Shown here piece after piece: positions 33,720 through 46,532 of a stretch of DNA of 64,000 nucleotides. Below the pieces are notes generated by a model. It had not been told where the DNA came from, ran no database searches, and saw nothing but the letters and a program-made list of their open reading frames with translations. The stretch comes from Steroidobacteraceae bacterium (GTDB taxonomy: Bacteria; Pseudomonadota; Gammaproteobacteria; Steroidobacterales; Steroidobacteraceae), in the NCBI GenBank assembly GCA_025458905.1, contig JALORN010000005.1, positions 82,240 through 146,239 on the forward strand, given 5' to 3'. A program made the position numbers and the translations under genes. Position 1 is the stretch's first letter, and each line of letters starts with the position of its first letter.

Positions 33720-34570
33720 CCGACCCGACCCCGCGGCCGCAGAAGGTCGACCTCTCCGACGAGAAGGTCCACTGGGACCTCGGTGCCTCGCAGTCCTACG
33801 CCGAGTACCTGCAGCTCGACAAGCTGCTCGACGCGCAGAAGCCCAACTCCTTCGAGCACGACGAGATGCTGTTCATCGTCGTGCACCAGGCGTCCGAGCT
33901 CTGGATGCGGCTCTTCCTGCACGAGCTGGAGACGGTGTTCGAGTTCGTGCGGCGCGACGACCTCGACCCCTCGTTCAAGCGCCTGTCGCGGATCTCCCAG
34001 GTGCAGGACCAGCTGCTGGCGGTCTGGGGCGTGCTGTCGACGATGACGCCCTCCGACTTCTCGGCGTTCCGCAATGCGCTCGGCCGCTCCTCGGGGTTCC
34101 AGTCGCCGCAGTACCGGATTCTCGAGTTCCAGCTCGGCAACAAGAACGCCGACATGGTCGCCGTCCACCGGCGCGACGCGCGCCACCACGAGGCGCTGCG
34201 CCGCGCGCTGGCCGCGCCCTCGCTCTACGACGAGGTGCTGCGGCTGCTGTCGCGCCGCGGCTACGGCGTGCCCGAGGGCTACCTGTCGCGCGACTTCAGC
34301 CAGCCCTACGTCGCGAGCAAGCAGGTGGCGGGGGCCTGGCTCGGCGTGTACCACAATGCCGAGAAGGACTGGGACCTCTACGAGCTGGCCGAGCGGCTGG
34401 TCGACCTCGACCACAAGTTCCAGCTCTGGCGCTTCCACCACCTGAAGACGGTCGAACGAGTGATCGGCTACAAGGCCGGCACCGGTGGCACCGGCGGTGT
34501 CTCCTACCTCGGCAAGGCGCTGCAGCTCAAGTTCTTCCCGGAGCTGTGGACGATCCGGACGTCGATGTGA
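33716..34570 (+). CDS. kynA: Tryptophan 2,3-dioxygenase
   Basis: A 284-residue heme enzyme of the bacterial TDO family, which opens tryptophan to N-formylkynurenine. Conserved parts are SYAEYLQLDKLLDAQKP, FIVVHQASELWMR with active-site His57, FRNALGRSSGFQSPQYR, and WRFHHLKTVERVIG with heme ligand His242, then KAGTGGTGGVSYL. The formamidase and kynureninase genes of the kynurenine route are not in the window. Its last 44 bases overlap the convergent msrQ gene, so the C-terminal Arg-Thr-Ser-Met region is read on both strands. Confidence 0.95.
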   Translation: MTDPTPRPQKVDLSDEKVHWDLGASQSYAEYLQLDKLLDAQKPNSFEHDEMLFIVVHQASELWMRLFLHELETVFEFVRRDDLDPSFKRLSRISQVQDQLLAVWGVLSTMTPSDFSAFRNALGRSSGFQSPQYRILEFQLGNKNADMVAVHRRDARHHEALRRALAAPSLYDEVLRLLSRRGYGVPEGYLSRDFSQPYVASKQVAGAWLGVYHNAEKDWDLYELAERLVDLDHKFQLWRFHHLKTVERVIGYKAGTGGTGGVSYLGKALQLKFFPELWTIRTSM

Positions 34571-35168
34571 GCGCCGCGCGGCGCTTCCACAGGCGCCAGC
34601 CCAGCAGCAGCGCGAGGATGCCCGCGTAGACCAGCGGCTCGCGCAGGTCCGCCTTGACCTGCCACCCGTAGTGCCAGACGCCGAGCACGGCTGCAGGGTA
34701 GATGCCCCAGTGCAGGCGCTGCCAGCGCCGCCCGAGGCGGCGCATCGCACGCTGCGTCGAGGTGGCCGCGAGCGCGGCGAGCAGTGCCACCGCGACGAAG
34801 CCGATCGTGATGTATGGTCGCTTGGCGACGTCCTCGCCGAGCATCGGCCAGTCGAACTGCAGCTCGAGCACGACGTAGGCGACTAGGTGCAGCATGGCAT
34901 GGAAGAACGCGAACAGACCGAGCAGGCGGCGCAGCCGCAGCAGCTGCGGCGCGCGCGCGATCTGGCGCAGCGGCGTCACCGCCAGCGTCAACAGCAGCAG
35001 GTTCAGCGCGGTCTTGCCGCAGGTGCGCAGGATCTCCTCGGCCGGGTCCGCGCCGAGCGAGCCGCCGCCCACGCCGAAACCGCGGCCGAGCAGCCAGGCG
35101 AGCGGCAGCAGGCTGCCGATCCAGACCAGCGGCTTGTAGATCCGGCGATAGCGCTGCTCGACGGTCAT
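34527..35168 (-). CDS. msrQ: MsrQ, heme-binding membrane subunit of methionine sulfoxide reductase
   Basis: A 213-residue inner-membrane protein (YedZ family) with about six hydrophobic spans. Heme-ligand histidines are in FFHAMLHLVAYVVLE and LHWGIYPAAVLGVWHYGW. It passes electrons from the quinone pool or flavin reductase to periplasmic MsrP. It lies 61 bases downstream of msrP on the same strand, the normal msrPQ order. Its C-terminal end, [20 protein letters not shown], extends beyond the usual family end and is encoded antisense to the end of the tryptophan dioxygenase gene. Confidence 0.93.
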   Translation of the reverse strand: MTVEQRYRRIYKPLVWIGSLLPLAWLLGRGFGVGGGSLGADPAEEILRTCGKTALNLLLLTLAVTPLRQIARAPQLLRLRRLLGLFAFFHAMLHLVAYVVLELQFDWPMLGEDVAKRPYITIGFVAVALLAALAATSTQRAMRRLGRRWQRLHWGIYPAAVLGVWHYGWQVKADLREPLVYAGILALLLGWRLWKRRAALTSTSGSSTAPGRT

Positions 35169-35229
35169 CGCGGGTCGGGCGGGGCGGCAGGCGCACGCGC
35201 GGTTCGCGCGCGTGCGGCCGGAGACCGCG

Positions 35230-36204
<975 letters not shown>

Positions 36205-36313
36205 AGGTCCTTCCATGCGCGGTACTCCATGCGCCGGCGACGCCGGCATGCCGGCCCGGGCGAAGCGCGCTCCGTCGCACGGGGTCCCTCGATGGACCGG
36301 GCCTCGGGCAGAT

Positions 36314-37993
36314 TCATTGCAAAGCAAGGTAGCGGCTCAGGTGGATGTCGCCCGGGTTGTCCACCCAGCCACGCACCCGCCGTGCCACCAGGTTCCGCGC
36401 GACCTCCTGGTAGAGCGGCACCACGGCGTGATCATGCATCAGCACGCGTTCGGCGGCGAGCATGCCCTGGGCGCGGGCAGCGGGGTCGGGCAGCCGCAGC
36501 GCAGCGTCCAGCGCCGTCACGAACGCCGGATTCTCCCAGCGCCCGGTGTTGTAGCTCGAGTCCGGCCGGAAGCGCTCGAGGTAGGACTCGGTGGCCGGCG
36601 TGTCCTGCGCGCCGGTCAGCGCGACGTCGAAGCTGCCGCGGCGCAGGTCGGCGATCATCGACTTGATCTCGCTCTGCTCCGGGCGTGCGGGCGCACCGGC
36701 GGCAGTCCACATCGCGGCGATCGCCAGGCAAAGTTCCTCGCCGTTGCCGGACGGCACGCGCAGCCTGATCTGCGAGGGCAGGCGCGCCCGGATCGACGGC
36801 GTCGCGAGAAGGGCGCGCGCCTCCGCGGTCCGCGCGGCCTGCGTGCCGGCTGCCAGTGGATTGTCGGCCGGTGCCCGGTCGGCGGCGAGCCCGTCCGGCA
36901 CCGCGCGCAGCGCGGCGCGCTCGCCGCCGCCGAGCACGCGACGCGCCAGCACCTCGCGGTCGACCGCCAGCGACAGCGCGCGACGCACCCGCACGTCGTC
37001 GAACGGCGCCTGCGCGACGTTGAACCGCAGGTAGCGCACGCTCTGCAGCGGGCCGACGCGGACCTGTTCGCCGAGTTCGCGGCGCAGGGCGTCGGCCTGG
37101 CGCGCCTGGAAGCCCGGCCAGCCGTTGACCTCGAGGCTGCCGGCGCGGAACCGCGCCACCATCGACTGCAGGTCGTCCGAAGGCAGGTACTGCACCGTGT
37201 CCAGCGCCACCTCGCCGGCGGCGTGGAAGTGGGGATTCCGCTGCAGCAGGATGGCGCCGCGGGCGCGCCGCTCGGCGAGCCGGAACGCGCCGTTGCCGAC
37301 GTGGTTGCCGGGCCGCGTCCACGCCGCCCGGTGGCGCTCGATCGCATGGCGCGGCAGCGGGAAGCCCTCCTCCCCGGCGAACAGCAGGGGCAGCGAGGGC
37401 AGCGGGTATTCGAGCTCGACGACCAGGGTGCGCGCATCCGGCGTCGCGACGCCGAGCCGCGAGGAGGGATCGCGGCCCGCGTGGATCGCCCGTGCGCCGC
37501 GGATGACGTACAGGCGGGTGGCGCGCGCGGCCGCGTTGGCGGGCTCCAGCGAGTACCGCCAGCCCCAGGCAAAGTCCTGCGCCGTCAGCGGCTGCCCATC
37601 GGACCACTTCAACCCGGGGCGCAGTCGGAAGGTGTAGCGCCGCCCGTCGGGCGACATCTCCCAGGACTCGGCCGATCCCGGGCGGACCGCGCCATCCGGT
37701 CCGTGGGTCGAGAGTCCCTCGAACAGGTCCCGCAGGATCACCTGCTCGCTCGCGACGCCGGACTCGCGTGGCACCAGCGATTCGGGCTCGCCGTAGGCGC
37801 CGCGTCGCAAGGTGGCGGCGGACGCGACCTCGAGCGTGCCGAGCATCGCCAGGCCGAGGAGGACGAGGCGGGGCGGCGCGAGGCGCAACAGGGCGAGGCG
37901 GAACGGGGCGGGCCGTGCGGTGCGCAGGCGGCCGCACGCGGTGGTCCACCGCATCCGCGGACGACGCGATCCGGGGGCGGACGGGCGCAACAT
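36314..37993 (-). CDS. Peptide/nickel-type ABC substrate-binding protein (SBP_bac_5 family)
   Basis: A 559-residue family 5 solute-binding protein of OppA type. After an Arg/Pro-rich start comes a hydrophobic stretch ending VASA, a probable signal peptidase I site; a later in-frame ATG 14 codons in may be the true start. [67 protein letters not shown] and [19 protein letters not shown] are typical. It should bind oligopeptides in the periplasm. No permease or ATPase gene is adjacent, so it is an orphan binding protein that must share a transporter encoded elsewhere. Confidence 0.88.
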   Translation of the reverse strand: MLRPSAPGSRRPRMRWTTACGRLRTARPAPFRLALLRLAPPRLVLLGLAMLGTLEVASAATLRRGAYGEPESLVPRESGVASEQVILRDLFEGLSTHGPDGAVRPGSAESWEMSPDGRRYTFRLRPGLKWSDGQPLTAQDFAWGWRYSLEPANAAARATRLYVIRGARAIHAGRDPSSRLGVATPDARTLVVELEYPLPSLPLLFAGEEGFPLPRHAIERHRAAWTRPGNHVGNGAFRLAERRARGAILLQRNPHFHAAGEVALDTVQYLPSDDLQSMVARFRAGSLEVNGWPGFQARQADALRRELGEQVRVGPLQSVRYLRFNVAQAPFDDVRVRRALSLAVDREVLARRVLGGGERAALRAVPDGLAADRAPADNPLAAGTQAARTAEARALLATPSIRARLPSQIRLRVPSGNGEELCLAIAAMWTAAGAPARPEQSEIKSMIADLRRGSFDVALTGAQDTPATESYLERFRPDSSYNTGRWENPAFVTALDAALRLPDPAARAQGMLAAERVLMHDHAVVPLYQEVARNLVARRVRGWVDNPGDIHLSRYLALQ

Positions 37994-38016
37994 GGTCGGG
38001 GACTATACTCGGTGAG

Positions 38017-38694
38017 ATGCGCTACCAGATCCGCACTGATTTTCCGCGGCCCGATCCCGACCTGGTCGCACGGGTGGCCGCGACCCACGTCGGCGTCACC
38101 GGCGTCCATGCGGGGCCGCGGCAGGTCATGGACGTCGGCATCAAGCCGTTGCGTTCGGACTGGCGGATCTGCGGCCCGGCCTTCACCGTCCGGCCGGAGC
38201 ACACCGACGACCTGCTGATGGGTGAACTCGCGGGCAAGTACGCCCGACCCGGCGACGTCATCGTCGTCGACGCCGCGGGGCGCGTCGACCGCGCCTGCTG
38301 GGGCATGGGCATGTCGATGGCGGCCCGGGAGGCAGGCTGCGCCGGCGTGGTGCTCGACGGCTACTGCATGAACGGCGCGCTGCTGACGCGCGAACGCGTC
38401 CAGTTGCCGGTCTTCGGCCGCGGCTTCGTGGCCTGCGCGGGCGGCGCGGAGCGGCCGGGCTGGCTCAACGTGCCGGTGGTCTGCGGTGGCGTGATCGTGC
38501 GCCCCGGGGACATCGTGCTCGCCGACTGCGATGGAGTGGTGGTCTTGCCGTGCGAGCGCGCGGGCGAGATCGTGGCGGCCTCCAGCGGTTACCAGGCGCA
38601 GGCCTCGGAGCAGAACGCGGCCGCCGTCCCGTACTACGTCCGGCGGCGCAGCGAGGAGAAGGCTCGCGCACTGGACGGCATTGAATGGCTTTGA
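38017..38694 (+). CDS. RraA/HMG-CHA aldolase-fold protein with altered active site
   Basis: A 225-residue protein of the RraA-like fold (RNase E inhibitor RraA and 4-hydroxy-4-methyl-2-oxoglutarate/CHA aldolases). WRICGPAFTVRPEHTDDLL, ARPGDVIVVDAAGRVDRACWG, AGCAGVVLDGYCMNG and VRPGDIVLADCDGVVVLP mark the fold. In class II aldolases the strand ends DGxxRD, with the Arg and Asp needed for substrate and metal. Here it reads DGYCMN, so aldolase activity is doubtful. A TATACT box ends seven bases before the ATG. The function is unknown; it could be a modified aldolase or a regulator. Confidence 0.84.
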   Translation: MRYQIRTDFPRPDPDLVARVAATHVGVTGVHAGPRQVMDVGIKPLRSDWRICGPAFTVRPEHTDDLLMGELAGKYARPGDVIVVDAAGRVDRACWGMGMSMAAREAGCAGVVLDGYCMNGALLTRERVQLPVFGRGFVACAGGAERPGWLNVPVVCGGVIVRPGDIVLADCDGVVVLPCERAGEIVAASSGYQAQASEQNAAAVPYYVRRRSEEKARALDGIEWL

Positions 38695-38742
38695 AAAACA
38701 ACAGGTTATAGGTACTTTCTCGGAAGCTTCGAAGCCGCATCC

Positions 38743-39390
38743 TCACCACCGGACGGTCTCGATCCCCACCGCCTCGCATCGCGTCCGCAGTGTCTTCGAC
38801 GGATTGACCATCACCGCCCGGTCGGCGAGCCGCATGTGCGGCAGGTCCGATTCGGTGTTGCCATAGGCGACCGTCGGGAGGCCGGGATGGCGCGCCGCGA
38901 CCTCGCGGAAGCAGCGGGCCTTCTCCTCGTCACGCCGGTTCGGCGTCGCGAGGTGCCCGTCCAGGGCGCCGGACTGCCAGCGCACGCCGCTGCACACCGT
39001 CTCGTCGAAGCCCAGGCGGCGCGCGATCTCGGGTACGTAGAGATCCACCGAGGCCGACATCAGGACCAGGTGGTCACCGGCCCGCCGGTGGGCGTCGATC
39101 GCGGCGACGGCGTCCGGGTGGAGCCCCCGGGCGAACAGCCTCGGCAGGAAGGCCTCGGTCCAGCGGGCGACCTCGTCGGCCGAGGCGCCGCCCATCCCGG
39201 CGTGAACCAGTTCGCCCTTCAGGATGCCGCGATCGCCGCGGCCGGCGACGAAGGCCGCCAGGTGCGGCAGCAGGACCAGCAGGCGCCACGCCCGCCAGGG
39301 ACGGCGCAGCAGGAAACCCGTGACGTAAGGCAGCAAGGTATCCCGACGGGAGATCGTCCCGTCGAGATCGAAGAACACGAGGCGCGACAC
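38743..39390 (-). CDS. HAD-IB family phosphatase (SerB-like)
   Basis: A 215-residue haloacid-dehalogenase hydrolase starting at GTG. Motif I is FFDLDGTISRRDT with Asp8 and Asp10, motif II is VLMSASVD, the motif III lysine is in NRRDEEKARC, and motif IV is YGNTESDLPHM. A helical cap inserted after motif I is typical of HAD-IB (phosphoserine phosphatase-like) enzymes; members also act on phosphatidylglycerophosphate or CDP-linked substrates. The substrate is unknown. It lies 47 bases downstream of the aconitase gene and could be in the same transcript. Confidence 0.88.
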   Translation of the reverse strand: MSRLVFFDLDGTISRRDTLLPYVTGFLLRRPWRAWRLLVLLPHLAAFVAGRGDRGILKGELVHAGMGGASADEVARWTEAFLPRLFARGLHPDAVAAIDAHRRAGDHLVLMSASVDLYVPEIARRLGFDETVCSGVRWQSGALDGHLATPNRRDEEKARCFREVAARHPGLPTVAYGNTESDLPHMRLADRAVMVNPSKTLRTRCEAVGIETVRW

Positions 39391-39437
39391 GGTGGCTCCC
39401 GGACGCGAACGTCGAGAGGTCGGGCCCGCCGTCGCCC

Positions 39438-42506
<3,069 letters not shown>

Positions 42507-42621
42507 GAGGCCTCCCGGCAGTGGTCACTGTCGCCGGCCGCGGGCCGGCACGAATGTGGCTCGCGCGCGCCGCGGGGACGGGCGCGAGCCATCGCGACAT
42601 TATAACGCAGCCCGTCGTGGC

Positions 42622-43752
42622 TCAGGCGGCCTCGCCAGCGCCGTGCGCGGCCGCGAGAGGCCGTACCGCATCGATCACCGCGCCGCCGAGGCAGCGCGCG
42701 CCGCAATACAGCACGCAGGACTGTCCCGGGGTCACCGCACGCTGTGGACGCTCGAAGCGCACCCGCAGCCCACCGCCATCGAGCGGCTCGATCCGCGCGG
42801 CCTGGTCCGCCTGCCGGTAGCGCACCTTCACCTGGGCGTCGAAGGGCCCGTGGGGCGGATCGACCAGCCAGTGTGCCGGCCCCGTGACCAGGGCCGACGA
42901 GAGCAGCAGCGGATGGTCGTGGCCCTGCACCACGACCAGCGCGTTGCGCGACGCGTCCTTCGATGCCACGTACCACGGCGCATCCGCGAAGCCGGCGCGC
43001 CCGCCGATCTCGAGGCCGCCCCGCTGGCCCAGGGTGTAGAACGCGACGCCCCGGTGCTCGCCGATGACCCGGCCATCGGGCGTCTCGATCGGCCCTGGCT
43101 GCGGCTGCAGCCAGCCCGCCAGGAACTCGCGGAACGGGCGTTCGCCGATGAAGCAGATCCCGGTGCTGTCGGGCTTGTCGTGGACCTCGAGCCCGGCGCC
43201 GCGTGCGAGCGCCCGCACCTCGGGCTTGGTGAGCTCGCCGAGCGGGAAGCGGGTCGCGGCCAGTGCCGGCCGCTCGATCGCATGCAGGAAGTAGGACTGG
43301 TCCTTCGCGAGGTCCCGCGCTTTAAGCAGATGCGGTCCGTCCACGCCGTCGCCGCGGCGCGCGTAGTGTCCGGTCGCGAAGGCGCCGGCACCGAGCCGGC
43401 GGGCGTGCGCCAGGCAGGCGCCGAACTTGATCTCCCGGTTGCAGGCGACGTCGGGGTTCGGCGTGCGGCCCGCGCGCTGCTCGGCGAGGAACGCGGCGAA
43501 CACCCGTTCGCGATACTCCGCCGCGAAGCTGACCCGGTGCAGCGGGATGCCGAGGCGCTCGCAGCTGCGACGCGCGTCCTGGAAATCCGCGGCGGCGGTG
43601 CAGTAGGCGTCGTCCTCGTCCCAGTTGCTCATGAACAGCGCGTGGACGTCGTGGCCTGCGCGCTTCAGCAGCAGCGCGGCGACGGCCGAGTCGACGCCGC
43701 CGGAGACGCCGACGACGATGCGGTCACGCGAGGGCGGGGAAGGGGCGGCCAT
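42622..43752 (-). CDS. mnmA: tRNA-specific 2-thiouridylase
   Basis: A 376-residue enzyme that thiolates U34 of tRNA Lys, Glu and Gln in the cytoplasm. The PP-loop GVSGGVDSAV is at residues 15-24. Catalytic cysteines sit in PDVACNREIKFG and DSTGICFIGERPF, and YTLGQRGGL is also diagnostic. The ATG at 43752 is chosen because the longer frame adds only non-conserved Arg-rich sequence. The nudJ gene ends about 75 bases upstream on the same strand, the usual gammaproteobacterial nudJ-mnmA pairing, and purB lies slightly further upstream, as in E. coli. Confidence 0.95.
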   Translation of the reverse strand: MAAPSPPSRDRIVVGVSGGVDSAVAALLLKRAGHDVHALFMSNWDEDDAYCTAAADFQDARRSCERLGIPLHRVSFAAEYRERVFAAFLAEQRAGRTPNPDVACNREIKFGACLAHARRLGAGAFATGHYARRGDGVDGPHLLKARDLAKDQSYFLHAIERPALAATRFPLGELTKPEVRALARGAGLEVHDKPDSTGICFIGERPFREFLAGWLQPQPGPIETPDGRVIGEHRGVAFYTLGQRGGLEIGGRAGFADAPWYVASKDASRNALVVVQGHDHPLLLSSALVTGPAHWLVDPPHGPFDAQVKVRYRQADQAARIEPLDGGGLRVRFERPQRAVTPGQSCVLYCGARCLGGAVIDAVRPLAAAHGAGEAA

Positions 43753-43827
43753 GGCGCGCAGTCTAGCGCCGTGGCAGCGCCTGCACCGGCGCGCCACGGC
43801 ACGTGCCGCGACGCGCCGCCGCCGGAG

Positions 43828-44313
43828 TCAGGGCACGGGCATGGCGGCTGCGCCGCCGGCCGTGTCGAGGTCGAGCGTCGCGGCCGTGTCGAGCGGCTGT
43901 CGCCGGCCGCCGAGGAAGTCGTCCACGCAGCGCAGCACCAGCGGGCTGCGCAGCCGGGCGGCCTCGGCGAGCAGTTCGTCCCGCCCGAGCCAGTGCGCGG
44001 CCAGGATGCCCCGGTCGAGCCGGCGGCTGGGATCGTGCGCCGTGACCTCGCCGACGAAGGCGAAGCGCAGGGTGGGTCGCGATGCGCGAGGTGGCTGCCA
44101 GAGGTAGGCACCGAGGAACCAGGTCGGCCGCAGCGTCCATGCGGTCTCCTCGAGCGTCTCGCGCACCACCGCCTGCAGCAGCGTCTCGCCGCGCTCGACG
44201 TGCCCTGCGGGCTGGTTGAGGACGTCGAGACCCGCGATGCGCTCCTCGACGACCAGGAAACGGCCGCGATCCAGCACCACCGCCGCGACCGTGATGTCCG
44301 GGGACGGGTTCAC
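43828..44313 (-). CDS. nudJ: Nudix hydrolase (NudJ family phosphatase)
   Basis: A 161-residue Nudix protein; the GTG at 44313 gives the family start NPSPDITVAAVVLD. The Nudix box is GHVERGETLLQAVVRETLEETAW, with the last Gly of the consensus replaced by Ala. DVLNQPAGH ahead of the box is typical of NudJ (HMP-PP/nucleoside di- and triphosphate phosphatase). It is directly upstream of mnmA, as in E. coli, which supports the assignment. It is probably a cytoplasmic house-cleaning enzyme. The Ala/Pro-rich C-terminal end is not conserved. Confidence 0.85.
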   Translation of the reverse strand: MNPSPDITVAAVVLDRGRFLVVEERIAGLDVLNQPAGHVERGETLLQAVVRETLEETAWTLRPTWFLGAYLWQPPRASRPTLRFAFVGEVTAHDPSRRLDRGILAAHWLGRDELLAEAARLRSPLVLRCVDDFLGGRRQPLDTAATLDLDTAGGAAAMPVP

Positions 44314-44335
44314 GGCGGCGCAGTGTGCCACGCCG

Positions 44336-44929
44336 TCAGCGGGGCAGGCTGCGGAGCGTGGGTTCGGGCTGGTTGGCGAGCCAGACGGCATCGAATTCGG
44401 CCAGGTGCACCCGCGCGATCGGCGGGTTGTTGAAGTCCGCGACGCCATCCCACGCGCGCGCGGCGGTGCGCAGCGCGACGGCGCGGTCGTCGGCGATGAT
44501 GTACGAGGCGGCCCGTTGCGGAACTTTCTCGTGGAGGATCCGGATGTCGATGTAGCTGGTGAGGCGGCGGCCCATCGCCACGAAACGGTTGCCGTCGCGC
44601 AGCAGCCGCGCACCGTCGCCGAGTACCACGCGGACCTTGGCGAAGTTGCGCCCGAGGACGAAGCGCTTGACGATGTCGAGGAACTCGGTCTGGTCGTAGA
44701 TCTCGGGCTCGAGGTCCGGCGTGTAGATCGACATCAGGCGCTGCGCGCTCGCAGCGACTCGATTGAACGCGGTGCGCATCTCCTCCAGCGAGCCGATCAC
44801 GGTCATCGACTGCGAGGGTGCGGTGTCGGGCGGCTGGGGCGCGGGGGCCGGCTCGGCCGCCTGCGTCAGGATCGCCAGTTCGAATTCGCCGGTGTGTTCC
44901 AAGCTCGCGGGACCGTCGCTGCACGCCAC
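44336..44929 (-). CDS. Conserved hypothetical protein
   Basis: A 197-residue protein that I cannot assign. The frame can start at GTG 44929 or at ATG 44806 ([16 protein letters not shown]), which begins the part that looks conserved; the first 40 residues are Ala/Pro-rich. The core [24 protein letters not shown] and [31 protein letters not shown] has alternating strands and helices with a weak resemblance to phospholipase D-like folds but no HKD motif. It ends 22 bases before nudJ on the same strand, so it probably belongs to the nudJ-mnmA transcript. It may assist nucleotide or RNA metabolism, but this is a guess from position only. Confidence 0.65.
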   Translation of the reverse strand: MACSDGPASLEHTGEFELAILTQAAEPAPAPQPPDTAPSQSMTVIGSLEEMRTAFNRVAASAQRLMSIYTPDLEPEIYDQTEFLDIVKRFVLGRNFAKVRVVLGDGARLLRDGNRFVAMGRRLTSYIDIRILHEKVPQRAASYIIADDRAVALRTAARAWDGVADFNNPPIARVHLAEFDAVWLANQPEPTLRSLPR

Positions 44930-45086
44930 TGGGTGCGGGCGAGGATGTTCGGTCCTCGCGCGGGCGCTTCGACGTCGAGCCGGTCACGTTTCGGTGCAGG
45001 TTATGACACCGGGCGGCGGAAACGCGCACTGCGTCTCAGTCGACGGCGGCGCTGCCCAGTCGGTGTGGGACGCGCCGCAGCCGCCC

Positions 45087-46457
45087 TCAGGGGCTGGCCG
45101 CGAGGCTCGCGGCCAGGCCGACATAGTCCGCCGGGGTGAGCGCGGCGAGGCGGCGGCGCTCCTCCTCGGCCAGCGGCAAGGTCGCGACGAAGTCGCGATA
45201 GCGCGCGGCGTCCACCGCCTGGCCACGCGTGAAGTCCTTGAGCCGTTCGTACCCGTTCGGCACGCCGGCGGCGCGCAGCACCGTCTGGACCGCCTCGCCG
45301 AGCACCTCCCAGGCGCCTTCGAGGTCGGCGGCGAGCCGCGCCGGGTCCGGCTCGATCTTGCCGAGGCCGCGCTGGATCGAGGTCCAGGCGACCAACGAGT
45401 GGCCGAGCGCGACGCCGAGATTGCGCAGCACGGTGGAGTCGGTGAGGTCGCGCTGCCAGCGGGAGACCGGCAGCTTGTCGGCGAAGTGCCGCAGCAGCGC
45501 GATCGCGACGCCGAGGTTGCCCTCGCCGTTCTCGAAGTCGATCGGGTTGATCTTGTGCGGCATCGTCGAGGAGCCGACCTCGCCGGCGACCGGGCGCTGG
45601 CGCAGGTAGCCGAGGCTCACGTAGCCCCAGACGTCGCGCGCCAGGTCGACCAGCACGACGTCGATCCCGGCGAGCGCATCGCAGTACTCGGCGATCCAGT
45701 CGTGTGGCTCGATCTGCGTGGTGTGGGGGTTCCACTCGAGGCCGAGCGACTCGACGAAGCGCCGGCTCTGGGATTGCCAGTCGACGCCGGGCGCCGCGGC
45801 CAGGTGTGCGTTGAAGTTGCCAACCGCGCCGTTCCACTTGCCGAGGATGGCGACGCGCTGCCACCGGCCGCGCGCGCGGCCGAGCCGCGCGACCACGTTG
45901 GCGAACTCCTTGCCGAGGGTGGTCGGGCTCGCCGTCTGGCCGTGCGTGCGCGACAGCATCGGCAAGGTCGCGTGCGCCCGAGCGAGCTCCCGCAGGCGCG
46001 CGACCAGCGCGTCGAGCGACTCGAGCATCGCGGTCCGCGCCCCCTGCAGCATGCGCGCATAGGAGAGGTTGTTGACGTCCTCGGACGTGCAGCCGAAGTG
46101 CACCAGCTCGAGCGTCGCGTCGTCGGCGCCGGCGGCGCGCAGCCGGTCGCGGACCCAGTACTCGACGGCCTTGACGTCGTGGTTGGTGCGCACCTCGATC
46201 GCCTTGACCTCGGCAGCCGTGCCCTCCGGCACACCGGCGGCGAGCGTGCGCGCCAGCGTCTCGACGGCTGGCGCGAGGCGCGCGGCGCGCGGCAGGGCGG
46301 GCGCGTCCGGGCCGGCCAGCTGCAGCAACCATTGCGCCTCGATGCGCACGCGCTCGCGGATCAGTGCCGCCTCCGACAGGTGCGGCCGCAGCGGCGCGGT
46401 GGCGCGGGCGTAGCGCCCGTCGATGGGAGAGAGCGCGTCGAGCGGGTCGAGTGCCAT
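45087..46457 (-). CDS. purB: Adenylosuccinate lyase
   Basis: A 456-residue member of the fumarase/aspartase superfamily, exactly the length of E. coli PurB. It splits adenylosuccinate and SAICAR in purine synthesis. [12 protein letters not shown] at the start, [30 protein letters not shown] and the signature loop [20 protein letters not shown] are all present. The ATG at 46457 fits the family start. It is divergent from fumC, a member of the same superfamily, across about 75 bases. Purine repression through a PurR-type site is not evident. Confidence 0.96.
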   Translation of the reverse strand: MALDPLDALSPIDGRYARATAPLRPHLSEAALIRERVRIEAQWLLQLAGPDAPALPRAARLAPAVETLARTLAAGVPEGTAAEVKAIEVRTNHDVKAVEYWVRDRLRAAGADDATLELVHFGCTSEDVNNLSYARMLQGARTAMLESLDALVARLRELARAHATLPMLSRTHGQTASPTTLGKEFANVVARLGRARGRWQRVAILGKWNGAVGNFNAHLAAAPGVDWQSQSRRFVESLGLEWNPHTTQIEPHDWIAEYCDALAGIDVVLVDLARDVWGYVSLGYLRQRPVAGEVGSSTMPHKINPIDFENGEGNLGVAIALLRHFADKLPVSRWQRDLTDSTVLRNLGVALGHSLVAWTSIQRGLGKIEPDPARLAADLEGAWEVLGEAVQTVLRAAGVPNGYERLKDFTRGQAVDAARYRDFVATLPLAEEERRRLAALTPADYVGLAASLAASP

Positions 46458-46483
46458 GGTCGGGGAGGGGACGGGACGGGTGC

Positions 46484-46489
46484 TAGAAT
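46484..46489 (+). promoter_or_regulatory. -10-like box upstream of fumC
   Basis: TAGAAT lies 43 bases before the fumC ATG in the divergent purB-fumC gap and stands out from the G+C-rich surroundings. A convincing -35 hexamer is not present. The same TAGAAT hexamer precedes icd at 59087. Confidence 0.3.
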
Positions 46490-46532
46490 GCCGATCATAC
46501 CTCAACGTGGCGACGGGCCCTCCGGAGCGCAC

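Noticed and set aside
38695..38742. Small A+T-rich gap with GCTTCGAAGC palindrome as an operator or terminator
   Set aside because: The 10-base palindrome is too short and has no T-tract or repeat elsewhere in the window to support a function.
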